The translations under genes and the position numbers were made by a program. Under the pieces are notes generated by a model. That model saw nothing but the letters and a program-made list of their open reading frames with translations, was not told the origin of the DNA and did not search any database. A DNA stretch of 64,000 nucleotides from Cochliopodium minus (lineage: Eukaryota; Discosea; Himatismenida; Cochliopodiidae). Below, piece after piece: positions 23,401-35,329 of this stretch. The DNA lies in assembly GCA_024220525.1 (NCBI GenBank), contig JAMYWO010000021.1:64972-128971 (forward strand). The letters run 5' to 3'. Position 1 is the stretch's first letter. Each line of letters opens with the position of its first letter.

Positions 23401-25079
23401 TTACCAATTACATCATAGACTTTATTGTTGATGGTCCAAGCAGTTTGAGCAAGAATGTTCAAAGGAGTGTAGATTTTGGAGAGATCGTTGGCATCTTCCA
23501 AAAGTTGGTTTTGTAAACGACTCCCCTTGAATCTCATGACAGGAGAGGTGGTGGTCAAATAACCACCCTTTCTTGGCGTGGTCCAAGGTCTAGGAGGAAC
23601 CAACATTGGCAAATATCTGGCATGCACACAGTTTTGCATAAGATGGATCGCATCGATCACTCTTACAACTTCATCCTCCAATTTCAACATTCCGATTCTC
23701 TTTCTAGGTTCCTTTAAATAGTAATGGGAGAAAGCAAGTTTTTTGGGAGAAGTGTCCTCTTCTAATCTGATGAAATTTTTTCTGAGGATGATGTCGGAGA
23801 TGTAAGCGTTGTTCAAGAGAATTTTGATGAGGATGGCACCTATTCTGAGGCAGGTTTCTTGGTCCCAAACATCGTCTTCAAACACTGCTTTAGATCTTTT
23901 AAGAACAGATCTCACATTCCACAATCTTCCGTCTTCCTTCATCCTCTTGAAGAGTCTCACTTTTTCGACCTTGATTTTTTCAATGTTCACTTCAGCTTGA
24001 ACAGCACATCCAACATCCAAGGCTATCTTTGTAAATTTTCCTCCGACAGGAGAAGCAAGCAAACTACTCAAAACTTCGTGCATCACAATGACAGCAAGTT
24101 TTCCGGGATCCAACTCGGTCAAGAGGAAAGAAGCTTCCTTCACTTTTTGTTCTTTTAAAAGTGATTTTTGGTATTCTGAAATAGCATAGGAAACAGGCTC
24201 GTACCAGTAAAGCAAAAGTCTTTGACCAGGAGAAGGATTAGCTCCCTTACGAATAGAGGTCAAGTTCTTTATCTGTTCGTTGTATTTCTCAACGGAATCA
24301 CTGATCGCTCTTGTTTCCAACTGTATTTGCTTGGAAAATAATGCTCTTTCTTTGGGATCATCCATCACCTCTATGAGATGTTCGAACTGGAGATCCTCCA
24401 AGTATCTGTCACTTTCTTTGTTATCGTAATCCAATGGATGAAGTGTTTTGTCGTGCACTGCTATTTCCTTTTCTTCCTCTGCCTTTTCTTCCGACTCTTT
24501 TTTTCCATCTTTACCCTCTGCTATTCTGTTTGCTTTTGTTACTGCAGTCATTGTGTTTTTGTTTTTGGGTATATTATTCTCCGTCATCGAATTTATGAGC
24601 TCATTTACCTTATCCACCATTCCCTTTTGGGCCAATGCCACCAATACCAGATTATACATCGATGTTCTTGTTTTAAATCCCTCTTTTGGCATCAACATCA
24701 ATATTTTTGCTGCTTCTTCATATTCTCCTGATATTATACATGCTTTGATGAATTGATTATAAATTGATACCGGATTTATATTGTTTGGATCAAATTTTGC
24801 ATCATCTTTCTTTTTTATATTTTCTCTATCTTCATTTTCCAAATTTTTTCCTTTCTTTTTTTCATTGATCTCTGTATCTATATCCTCATCTATATTGTCT
24901 ATTGGTATCTCTTGTCTTTTCACTCTTCTTTTCTTTGTATTTGTTTTATCCTCTTCAATATTTGTGTCAAAGAGATCTTGTTGGGTACAAAAATATTTCT
25001 TTTGCATATTTTTGAAAGACAATTTGTTTTGATTTTGATATTTGAAGAGAATGGAACTTTTTATTGTTGTTCCTTTCAT
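20459..25079 (-). CDS. POLRMT: mitochondrial single-subunit (T7-like) RNA polymerase
   Basis: Eight exons (23405-25079, 22992-23276, 22575-22763, 22210-22371, 21680-21931, 21256-21500, 20814-20955, 20459-20688) close in phase to 1,059 residues. The enzyme transcribes mtDNA. After a basic presequence ([20 protein letters not shown]) there is a PPR-like segment ([20 protein letters not shown]), then the polymerase: [36 protein letters not shown] with the catalytic Asp, [20 protein letters not shown] (motif B Lys and Tyr), and [12 protein letters not shown] (second catalytic Asp). I chose the ATG at 25077-25079 because what follows looks like a targeting peptide. An in-frame ATG at 25212-25214 would add 45 hydrophobic residues. 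All catalytic residues are present. Confidence 0.95.
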
Positions 25080-25393
25080 TGAACGTTCTTTATTAATAAG
25101 GAGGAAAAAAATAAGATGATGGTGGATTTTTAATTGATCAATGATTAATCGTATAATGTTGATATGATATGAAATGATTTTACCAAACAAGTTGAAGAAC
25201 TTTAATTTATTCATAGTAATATATTATTCTCCTCTATCAATCAATTTTTTTTTATTTCCCATCTAAAATAATAATTAATTGATAAGAACAAATTCATTCA
25301 TTCATCATTTTGATTTCTCAAATTGTAATTCATTTCTAAAACATAACATAGAATACAAAGGGAAATATTATTTAATTTATAAAAATAATTTAA
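25080..25393. other. spacer between two minus-strand genes
   Basis: Holds the alternative upstream start of POLRMT (25212-25214) and an AT-rich spacer. No separate gene is seen. Confidence 0.5.
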
Positions 25394-28264
25394 TTAATTG
25401 TCATCATCCAAATCTTGATTCAAAAATTGTATTTCATTAGGATCTATCTGCATATGACTGATAGTTTCTCTACTAAGCTTTTTCTTGGCTCTGAACAAAT
25501 TATGAAAAGTCAAAAAAGTTTCCCTATTTACATCTCCTTTCTTTAAGACGCTTTTGATAGCATTGTCGAAATCATTCAGTAGTTTTTCAAGATGAAATAT
25601 AGGCTCGGGAATAAAATTTTGGACGATCAAACGAAAACCGTCAACCATTTTCTTTTTAGATTCCTGCAGAAATTTCAATATGGCAACCCTGTTTCTTCCA
25701 AACACTTCTCTTTGTAAAATAGATTTTATGTGCAAGTTTATGCTTGTTTTAGCCCAAGGTTTAATTGCTTTTAGATGGTTTCTTAGTTTGACATCTTTTA
25801 AAAAAAAAATTAAGAAAGATGAACAAAAATTTGAAAGAATAAATGTTTACCAAAATCTTTTTCATTAAGTCCTAATTGAAAGAAAACATCTCTTCTTTCA
25901 TTTTCATTTAGTACTCTCATTTTTTCTAGTCTTTCATTGAATTGTGATCCGTATGATTGGATGGCATCATTGCAAATGATCAAAACTTCGTTGATATATT
26001 CTCTTCCCATGATGACATTCATGCTTTCAAAACCAGATACTTCCTTGAATGATGAAATATAACCAGAACAGTCCAATAAAGACTCTTTCAATTTTGAATA
26101 TTGATCTACTAAGTAATTTGATACTTCTATAATCTAAAATAAAAAATATATAAAAAGTCCAAAAAAATGTTAAAGAAAGAATCTTACTTGTGAAAGAATT
26201 TTCACTTCAGATGTTTCCTTCAAAAAAAGCACTTCTAATGTTGAAATTATCATAGATTTCATGAGAGGATCTAATTTCACGATACCTATTTTTAAAAACC
26301 AAAAGTTTAGAACCAATAAAACAAGAATAATGTAAAAAGAAATTTCTTGCCATATTTATGTACAACAGAAGCAATAGGAGTTACAGAACGGAAATCACTC
26401 ATTTGCTTTAATCCAGTATATTGATCAAACGCTCTTTTAATCTCTCTTTTACATTGTTGAGCGATGTTAAAGTCAATAGTTTCATCCAAATATTGTTCAA
26501 AACTTTCCAACATTTGCAACCCACTAGCCTTCTCAGCCAATCTCTTTTTTAAAATTAAAAATTATAAATAAAATTGAATTTAAAAATATTTTAAAATTAA
26601 TAATATACTGAATGTTTTTTTTACTTTCAAAATATTTAGTTTGTCCGATTTATTTTTAGAGGTATTTATTTTTGAAATGGAATTGTAGCAATTCTTTTCG
26701 AAAGTTTGTATCATAAGCTCCAAAGGAACGTCCACATAAGAATTTTCCAATCTCATTGTTTTTCTTCTTTCAAATTCCTTCTCAGAAAAAATACTGACAG
26801 TATCTTCAATGTCCTTAAATTATAAAAAAAAAACCAATAATAATTTTTTTTTTTGTAAAGATAAAAAAGTATACTTGATAGTGGAACTCATTGAGAAGAC
26901 CATTAATGCTTTTTTCTTTTGTTAGCTTATTATCTTTGGGATCTTGTTCTATAAACTCTATTTCAAACTTGTCTTCCTTTTTTTCAATAAGAAAACTTGT
27001 TTTTTCTTTGACATTTATTGTATCTTGTTTGTCCCTAGGAGAAATGATTGCATCGTAAGAAGATTGGGATTTGGAAGAAACATTAGGAGAATTGGCAGAA
27101 TTTATCTCTTGTAGCTTAATGATCCACCAAATGTCCTCTTGCAAATTTTTGATGATAAAAGCTGTTTCGATGAGATACTCTTCATCTATTTTCACTTTGT
27201 CTGTTTTTTTGTTTGAAAGATTGGTATTTTCGTTGGAGACTCTGTTTCCTATCTTGGTTAGCTGAAAAGCTCTATCTTTTAGTCTGCTGAATGCCCAATT
27301 CAATCCTATTTTGTTCAGTTGTGGCTTTAGCTTTGTATCCAGAAAATCTACAAAGGTAGGAAGGGCAGTGGTGAAGATGTTGGAACTTTGGGGAACAGAT
27401 ATAGATGTCAATTTGTTTGATGTTCTTTTTTCTTCCAAGTACAATCTATCTTCCATACTCTTGATGATTTTGTTGGCCATATTCATCATTTTGATGAATT
27501 CATCTTTCTTTTTTTCAGTTGAAGGTTGGTTTGTTGTGGAAGATTCTTGTTTTCTTGGAGATATTATCCCTTCTTTCAATCTATTTCAATAAATAATAAA
27601 TATTTGAAAGCAAAATTTGATATATTCATTCGAAATTCTTCATATTGATGGGGTGAATTTAATTTTATTGTATTTACCTTGATTTTCCTATCATATTTTC
27701 ATTCACTGTATGAAATTTATTCTCCACTATATTTTTATCTATTACAGGTTTCTCTGTATTTACCCACAAAGGTTTTGTCAATCTTTTTCCATTTACAACA
27801 TAATTTGATATTTCCTTTTCTTTCTTAGAGATGTTCTCCAGGCATTGAAGAATGATATTCTGCTTCCTTTTCAATTTATTTAAAATGTTTTCAGGTAATG
27901 TTGGTTGAGAGAAAGCACTCAAAATGAAGGTCAATGCCCTAGAAAGAGAATTACCATGATTTTTAATTTCCAAAAAGATTTTTTCTGTTTCAGGATGTGA
28001 TGAGATCAAATAGTACATATGGCTTGATATTTTTGTATTCATTTCTGATTGGATCTGTATTATTTTCAATGATGATCCCATGAATTCTATATTATATTTT
28101 GCAATTTTTTCTTCATCTTCGGTTGTAGATTTGGAATGTAATATATCTACCAATTTGGAAATATTTTTGAGGATATATGAAAAATATTTCTCCAAATTTA
28201 AGTTTTCGGATGATGGTTTCCTCATTCTTATTTCCTCATTTATGATTCTTTCTTTATTATTCAT
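25394..28264 (-). CDS. large helical protein of unknown function
   Basis: Seven exons (27678-28264, 26875-27580, 26625-26813, 26351-26543, 26188-26285, 25851-26133, 25394-25794) close in phase to 818 residues. I do not recognise a family. The sequence is almost all amphipathic helix, with no membrane helix and no catalytic motif visible. The middle contains Ser/Lys-rich linkers. The C-terminus ends in an acidic run (NQDLDDDN). The appearance recalls tethering or scaffold helical-bundle subunits, but I could not match any of them. The intron between 26351 and 26285 starts with GC (GCAAGA) rather than GT, and using it is required to keep frame. The gene is divergent from the YEATS gene with a 274-bp shared upstream region. 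Confidence 0.75.
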
Positions 28265-28538
28265 CTTGTTGTAATTGATAGATTATGAAAAGAAGAATGA
28301 AAAATAAATAAGGAATTAAATTTTTTTTATATTTTTCATAAATTTCATTAATAGCAGTATAAATTTGATCAATTTAAATGAGGAATGTAAATAAAGTTTA
28401 AGTTTGGTATTTTTAAGTTCAACTAATTTCATTAATCTTTGTGAATTTGAGATTCTGTTTCAAAAGAAAAATATAAAAAAATATTGTTGTTCAAAAATTC
28501 AAACAATAAACCTATTATTGCTTCCAAAGTGATTGAGG

Positions 28539-31018
28539 ATGGATAGAGAGAAAGATATCAAAGATAAAGATAAAAGAAAACAATCCTGGTTTAGCAGTTG
28601 GAAACAGAAAAGAAAGACCAAAGGAGATAAGGAGGATGGGAATGAGAGAGATTCAAAAATGAATGATAGAGAATCAAAGATGACCTTTGATCCGAGTATA
28701 AATGAGAAGAAATTTGAATCCGTAAAAATGTACGATAGGAAAAGTACGGAGAATAAGAAGAAAAGAATGTCTGTCACATTCACTGATTCCTTAAAAGAAT
28801 TATTTAAAAAGAGTTCTGAAAATAAGGATGAAAAGGATTCACCAAATAGTAGAAATAGCAGTAGCAATGTGAAGGATGAGCCTATAAAGAGGAAGACCGT
28901 GTTGATGGAGAAAGAGGAAAAGAATAAGAATCAATTATTCCCCAAAAATTTCCTGAAAGAGATAGAAAGTATAAAAGAGATGGAAATGATAATAGGAAAT
29001 AAACATACGAAATTGGGTGTAAAATTTTTTTCAATATAATCAATTTAAATCTTATCTTTGATAAATACCATCCTTTATTTTAACAATATCATTCATATAT
29101 AGGGTAATAATCATGAATGGACGATATTTGTTACTCCTGTTTATAGAAATCAGAAAATAATAGCAACATCTATCATCAAATCTGTGACATTGACTCTCCC
29201 TGAAGAATATGAGCCGATGCATAAAATTACCATCACCAAAGCACCTTTTCAATATACAAGAGTGACCACAAAACCCATTCCAATTAAAGTAGAATTGAAT
29301 ACATTCACTGATGGAATAGTAGATTTGGAATATAAAATATCATTCAAACGAGATGGAGAACAAGAATCCTATTTATTATCTGTATTTTTTCATTTCTTAA
29401 ATTAATTCATCAAATAATCAAAAAAAAAAATCTTCTATCAAAAATATTTATAGAAAGGAAGTATAAGAAAAAAAAACGAAAAAGAGGATTCTAATACACA
29501 AGTTCAACACAACAAAGTTCCAACATTAGATTTAAAAAAGATTGAAGAAAATGTGGACGAAAAAGAGAAAATGAGACAGGAGATAAGGTTGCAAATAGAA
29601 AGAGAAGAAGTAGAACAGATCAGAAATTTCACCAAACAATCTTTATTAAAGGGTGGGGCTATGAACAAAATAAGACAAGAAGTAAGAAATGGATTGATGG
29701 AACAGCTTCAAGAGGAGGAGAAGAAAAAATTTCAAGAATATCTCCTCAATAAACAAAAATCTTCTCTGGGTGATACACACATTCCTTCTAAACTTCCTCC
29801 TTTGCCTATTTATCATGCACCTGCTCCTCCAAAGGAAATAAATTTGAGTTTAAACTTGTCTGATCTGCAATCTAAACAGAGAATAGACATTGATAAAATG
29901 CTAGAGAACATTGTGTCGGAAGGTGAAAAGAAGTATGGTCCAACTCCTCGTCTTAGAACAGACACAACCACAGGAAAATTTGATAGTGCTCTTTCTAATC
30001 TAGAAAAAATTCTTCAAACTGGTGAAATTGATCAAAATAAGAGAACACCTAATACTCTTATTAAACAAACTCCTCCTCCAGAGCAAAAAGTGGGAATATA
30101 TGACAGTTCTAATGTTATGTTGGTCGCTTCCAACAATTTTTTTAGGAAAGATCCCACTCCTATTTTAGAGAGCACTCCCCAATTAGAACCCAAAGTAGAG
30201 GAAAAGCCAACATCTAATGAAATCGTAGCTGTTTCTTTACATGAATTAAAACTTGATTCTTCTATTGATATTAAACAGCTTATTCCTCAAAACGAGCTTC
30301 CTAAAGAAATTGATTTACCACACAATGATACTCCCTCTGAAATTAAGCAGGAGATTGTTTCTGAAACTCCAAAAGAAAATGTGGAAACATTAAGTGAAAG
30401 TGTAGAAGTAAGAGAAATTAAAGTGGAAACAATAAAAAGTGTTGAAGTGAAAGAAGTTATTACAGAAATAGAAGTCAAAGTAGAAAGTAAGATTGACCCC
30501 GAAAAAGAAAACGCTCTTTCTCAGATAGTAAACTTGATGAGCGAAGTACAAAAAATGAAAGAAGATCAAGCTAAAAAAGAACTTGAATACCAGCAAAAAG
30601 ACAGGGACTTTGAAGAAATTAAAGAGAAGGAACTAAAATTGAGAGAAGAGATCACCGAATTACAACAAGCAGCCAAACAAACACTCATTGAATTCAAAGA
30701 AAGTGAAAACAAATACGAACTGCTAGAAAAAAACTTGTACATTTTGGGATTAGAAATAAATGACCTCAATCTGAAAATAAAAGATCTCACTCTAAACAAC
30801 TCTAAATTGGAATCTTCTTTGAGAGAAACAAAACAGAAACTCGAGGAAGCTACTTTAAAGCAAAATGACACAGAAGAAAGGTTGAAGACTTCTCTCCAAA
30901 ATGAAATTTTGTTGAAAGAAAAACTCAAACAACTCGAAAACAAGATCATTTCGGAAAAAGAAGTCATTTCACAAAACGCTCCTGAAAAAGAGAATTCGTT
31001 CCAAATACCAACAGACAG
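28539..31018 (+). CDS. YEATS-domain protein with long coiled coil
   Basis: Exons 28539-29018, 29103-29381 and 29454-31018. The N-terminal ~150 residues are basic and low-complexity. Exon 2 (93 residues) reads as a YEATS domain: GNNHEWTIFVTP, IIKSVTLTLPEEYEPM and KAPFQYTR, then IPIKVEL. YEATS folds read acylated lysines on histones. The usual GW.EF element before the last strand is not obvious, so binding is uncertain. Residues from about 260 onward form Lys/Glu-rich helix and coiled coil with a Pro-rich break. Without the next splice, the frame stops at TAA (31020-31022) after 774 codons. With a GT-AG intron (31019-31087) it continues in phase into the SAPS segment. The gene should be nuclear if YEATS is functional. 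Confidence 0.7.
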
Positions 31019-31087
31019 GTAAATATTCTTTTTTTTTTTAATTTGTTTTAAAAAATAAAAATAAACACTTTTTTTTTTTTAAAAAAG

Positions 31088-32241
31088 TTTGGCTGCTCGC
31101 ATTGATTATCCATCATTACTACAATATTATGATCCAGAGACTATGGTCGAAGAAAGTCAAGCCAGTTTGTATCTCAAGAAACAACTCACCAACCCCGAAA
31201 TCCTATCAGAAATGATCCGCACCATCTCCAACCCCAAAAAGTCAGAGTTCACAAGATACCACATCAATAATAACGAAATTGTGTTCAAAATGATTTACAT
31301 CGTGAATGGTTTGTTAAAAGACTTTGAAAATGATACAATCAAAAATCAGATTTTGGATATTTTTTTCAGCGAAAACATGATTTCCATTTTCTTCGAAATT
31401 TTCAGTGAAGAAAACATCTCCCTTAAAAACAAAACCCTTGAAGAGTTGCAGTGTTCTTACTTTAAAGATTTCGTGATTGACACTCTCATTCCTAAGAGAA
31501 GAAGGGAGCTCATCGAATACATCGGAACAAAGAACCAAGACGACATCTACCCTGCCAGTTTGCTTTTCAAGTTGATACACAATCACCACATTTCTCTAGT
31601 AATAACTTCTTTATTGAATACTGAAGGTAAAATTACATATTTATTATTTTTATTTTTTTATTTTTTATTTTTTATTTTTATTTTAGAATTTATATTTTTT
31701 ATTTTATATTTTCCTAATTTTTTTATTTTTTATTTTTTATTTTTTTATTTTTTATTTTATTTTTATTATTTTTATATTTTATTATTTTATATATTTTATT
31801 TTTTATTTTTTATTTTTTATTTTTTATTTTTTTATTTTTTATTTTTTATTATAACATTTTTTTTTCTAAAGTTGAATCTCCAAAGATAATGTGGTCAGAA
31901 AACGTGGAGTTCATGGACGTGCTCCTAGAAAGTCTTTTCATAGGAAGAACCAACAGCGGCCTCTCCGAAATCGACAGAGAAAAAGCCGCCGAAAACTCCT
32001 CAAACATCCTCAAAAAGATTGTTCAATCAATGAACCACAACCACTTGAACGACAAACTCATTTTCGATGTGGAAAAACTTTTCGCGGCAAGTTTTGGTTG
32101 TTTTTCCTCTTCGGAGAACAAGCCCGACTATTTCCATAAACTTTCTTTCGTCAACGTTTTAGAGTTGTTCACTGATTTGGTTGTCATCACTTTTGGTGGT
32201 TTCAGGGAAATTCCCGAAGAAGTTTTGTCAAAGGCAAAAAG
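31088..32241 (+). CDS. SAPS-domain N-terminal portion (PP6 regulatory subunit type), no own start codon
   Basis: Two exons, 31088-31626 and 31872-32241, separated by a T-rich intron. The sequence resembles the N-terminal half of PPP6R/SAP proteins. YPSLLQYYDPETMVEE aligns with the LLDEDD start of the SAPS domain, and SEIDREKAAENSSNILKKIV aligns with the characteristic ..EDRQSNASQTLCDIV helix. No ATG precedes it in frame; it begins at a splice acceptor. Upstream it joins in phase to the YEATS/coiled-coil exons, and downstream to a b561 exon. A real SAPS protein should continue with the exons represented at 141-908. Either this is an unusual fusion, or gene pieces have been brought together at intron repeats. 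Confidence 0.55.
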
Positions 32242-32724
32242 GTGAAAAGAACACTTTTTTGTTTATTTTTATTTATTATTTTATTTTCATTTTTTTTTTT
32301 TTATAATTTTTTGTTTTTGTTTACTATTTTTAACTTTTTTTTTTTCTTTTATTCATTATTTTTTTTATTAATTATACTCATTAATTTTTTTATTTTTCAT
32401 TTTTTTTGTATTATTTTATTAAAATTTTTCTTCAGTTTTATTTTTAATTTTTATTTTTTATTTTTATTTTTTTATTTTTTATTTCTTGTTTTTATTTTAA
32501 AGATATTTTTCATTTATTTTTTTTTATTTTTCTTTCTTTTATTTTTATTTTCTTATTTTTTTTGACATTTTGTTCATTTTTATTTTTTTCACTTTTTTTT
32601 ATTTTTTATTATTTTTATCTTTGTTTATTTTTATTATTTATTTTTATTTATTTTGAACTAATTTATTTTTTTTATTATTTATTTTATTAATTTCAATTGA
32701 TTCATTTTTTTAATTTTTAAAAAG

Positions 32725-33605
32725 GTCAATCGGAGCTCTCTGCATATTGACAGCGCTGGTGATAATTTTGGTGAACATCAGACTGAAAAACAACAATCCT
32801 TACTTCCTCTTCTCCAAGCCAGTAGTCGGAGCTCATCAAGTGATCGGTTATTTCGTTGTCATAGGTTGTTTTCTTCAAATCATCATTGGTAAAAAATAAA
32901 ATAAAAATTAAAAAAAACTAAATTAATAAAAAACAAAAAAAAAATTAAAATTAAAAAATTTTAAAATATAATTAAAAATAAATCAAAAGATTTAAATAAT
33001 TTAAAATAAAAAATTCAAAAAAAAAAAAATAAAAACATAAAATATTTTATTAAATAAAAAAAAATAAAAAAAATGTATTAAAGTTAAATATAATAAAATA
33101 AATGTATTAAAGTTAAATATAATAAAATAATTTGATATATTGTTAAAAAATTACTATTTTGTTTGTAGGTATCACTGCGGACAGATTGTGGAGATACAAG
33201 TTCAACAAAACCAACCAATATCCCCAAACTAGTTTCGTTGATCGTCTCCATTGGTGGTTGGGAAGACTCACTTTTTTGTTGAGTATTGTTAACGTTTTCC
33301 TGGGTATATTTTTTAAATATTTTTTGTTTAATTCATTTTTTTTTTATTTTTTTTTTTATTTTTATTTTAATTTTAATTTAAAAAATCTTTTTGTAAAAAA
33401 TTTTTTAATTTTATTTTTTGTTGTTTTTTTAGGAATTTACTTTTTTGGGCTCGCAAAAATTTTCTTTTATTTGTTTGGAGCGTGGATCGTTCTCTTGGCA
33501 TCAGTTGCGATCGTTTTGCAGTACTTCAAGACCAAAGCAGCAAAGAATTCCAACGATCTTATCTTACATGAACAAGAAAGACCTTTGATCAATGATGATT
33601 ATTAA
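32725..33605 (+). CDS. cytochrome b561-type membrane domain, C-terminal part
   Basis: Exons 32725-32888, 33169-33303 and 33433-33605, stop TAA. There are four hydrophobic helices: ALCILTALVIILVNI; HQVIGYFVVIGCFLQIIIG; HWWLGRLTFLLSIVNVFLGI; and YLFGAWIVLLASVAIVLQYF. The second and third start with His in the contexts H..IG and LHWWLGR...N...G of b561 domains, where they would be haem ligands for transmembrane electron transfer. The first b561 helix with its HG..W...P.G motif, and any DOMON domain, are missing upstream. The preceding exon encodes a SAPS segment instead, joined across a 483-bp T-rich intron in matching phase. The domain is confident; the gene's 5' structure is not. Confidence 0.65.
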
Positions 33606-33732
33606 TAAAATATTTTTTTTAAACCAACAAATATTTATTTTTTGTATTATTTAATTTTCATTTTTTTTTTGTTTATTTTTTTGAAATATCATGCAAGAAA
33701 ACAAAATAATCAAAGGAAGAAATTTTTTTAAA

Positions 33733-35329
33733 TCAATTTTGATTGGAATCTTTTGTAGTTTCGTTATCATCTTCTTCGTTGTCCATATTTTCTTCAATGA
33801 AATTAGCTTCCTCTGTTTTCATTTTTTTATTTGTTTGATTCTCTTCACTTGAAACTTTTCTTTTCTCTTTGTTTTTCTCTTCGTAACTAATCCTGAGTTT
33901 GTGGAGACAATCATTACATGTTTTTGTCGTTTCGTTTTCAAAGAGGAGAGGATTGTCTTTTCTGTTGTTTTTACATTGACAACATTCTCCTTCTTCCAAT
34001 CTCTTCCTTCTATATTCTTTTTCCCTGAGAAGACAAGCATTACATGTTTTGATCGTTTCATTTTCAAAGAGGAGAGGATTATCTTTTCTGTTGTTTGGAC
34101 ATTTTGAACATTTTCCTCCTTCGAATCTCTTCCTTCTATATTCTTTTTCCCTGAGAAGACAAGCATTACATGTTTTGATCGTTTCATTTTCAAAGAGGAG
34201 NNNNNNNNNNNNNNNNNNNNNNNNNNNNNNNNNNNNNNNNNNNNNNNNNNNNNNNNNNNNNNNNNNNNNNNNNNNNNNNNNNNNNNNNNNNNNNNNNNNN
34301 AGGATTATCTTTTCTGTTGTTTGGACAACCGTAACATTTTCCTTCTTCCAATCTCTTCCTTCTATATTCTTTAGCCCTGAGAAGACAAGCATTACATTTT
34401 TTTATTGTTTCATTTTTAAAGAGGAGAGGGTTATCTTTTCTGTTGTTTGAACATTTTGAACATTTTCCTCCTTCGAATCTCTTCCTTCTATATTCTTTTT
34501 CCCTGAGAATGCAATAGTTACATTTTTTTATAGTTTCATTTTTGAAGAGGAGAGGATGATCTTTTCTGTTGTTTGGACAGTTTGAACATTTCCCTCCTTT
34601 GTCGTTCTTAAAATTTGAGGGACTAACAATTCTTTTAATTCTTTCATTATTATTAATGTTATTGTTATTACTGTTATTATTAATGTTATTGCTATTATTA
34701 TTGTTATTGTCATTATTATTAATGTTATTATTATTGTTATTAATATTATTGTTATTATTAATGTTATTGCTATTGTTTTTGTTATTGTTATTGTTATTAT
34801 TATTATTGTTACTGTTATTATTATTGTTACTGTTATTATCATTGTTAATATTATTATCATTATTATTAATGTTATTATTAATGTTATTGTTATTGTTATC
34901 ATTGTTATCATTATTATTTTTATTAAGACTTATGTTATCATTGTTATTATTTAAAATATTTTTATTATTTTGAAGATGTTCATTCATGTTAATATTATTA
35001 TTGTTTTTTAAAAAATAATTTTCATTATTGTTGAAATTATTCTTGGTGTTATTTTCGTTTTTGTTCTGAATAATTTCCTTATTTGAATTATTGTTGTTTT
35101 CACTTTTCTCATTTTGGAGAGAAATGTTACCAAATCGATCATTTGAAACTAAATTTGTTTCCAAAGTTTTCTTCTTTTTATTTGGATTCAAAATTTCAAT
35201 TTTGTAGTTTTCTATTTCAATGAAAACTGAGGTAACTTTTGGATCTGATTTTTTCAGTGCCATCACTTCTGTTTTTGAGTCTGGAAAAACGAATTCAAAG
35301 TTGTTCAATTCTTCTAATCCGAATGGATC
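33733..35329 (-). CDS. CxxC tandem-repeat protein with Asn-rich linker, 5' exon not found
   Basis: The frame runs from a splice acceptor after 35329 to a TGA at 33733, interrupted by an assembly gap (34201-34300). The N-terminal ~100 residues are unremarkable. A linker of almost pure Asn with Ile/Asp (about 34650-34960) follows. Then come at least five units of about 42 residues with the pattern GKC.xC.NNRKDNPLLF, NETIK.CNACLLR.KEY and RRKR. Each unit has two CxxC pairs, as in zinc ribbons, plus a strongly basic helix. The C-terminus is acidic. The repeats suggest zinc-dependent nucleic-acid binding, but I know no named family. No ATG start is seen; a first exon lies upstream. Confidence 0.7.
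34201..34300. other. assembly gap (100 n)
   Basis: A run of exactly 100 undetermined bases interrupts the tandem CxxC repeat array. The round size and the repetitive flanks mean the true number of repeat units is unknown. Confidence 0.98.
34650..34960 (-). repeat. AAT/AAC trinucleotide array coding poly-Asn
   Basis: An imperfect trinucleotide array on the minus strand encodes an Asn tract with scattered Ile, Asp, Ser and Lys inside the CxxC-repeat gene. Homopolymer Asn tracts of this type are known from some AT-rich amoebae. Confidence 0.85.

Noticed and set aside
25394-28264. Assignment of the helical protein to exocyst (Exo70) or COG subunits
   Set aside because: The general helical appearance is similar, but no conserved motif of these families could be aligned.
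32242-32724. Open plus-strand frame rich in Phe and Leu
   Set aside because: It is the T-rich intron before the b561 exon; composition and splice sites show it is non-coding.
34569-34973. Long plus-strand open frame of Leu runs
   Set aside because: It is the antisense reading of the Asn-coding trinucleotide array of the CxxC-repeat gene.
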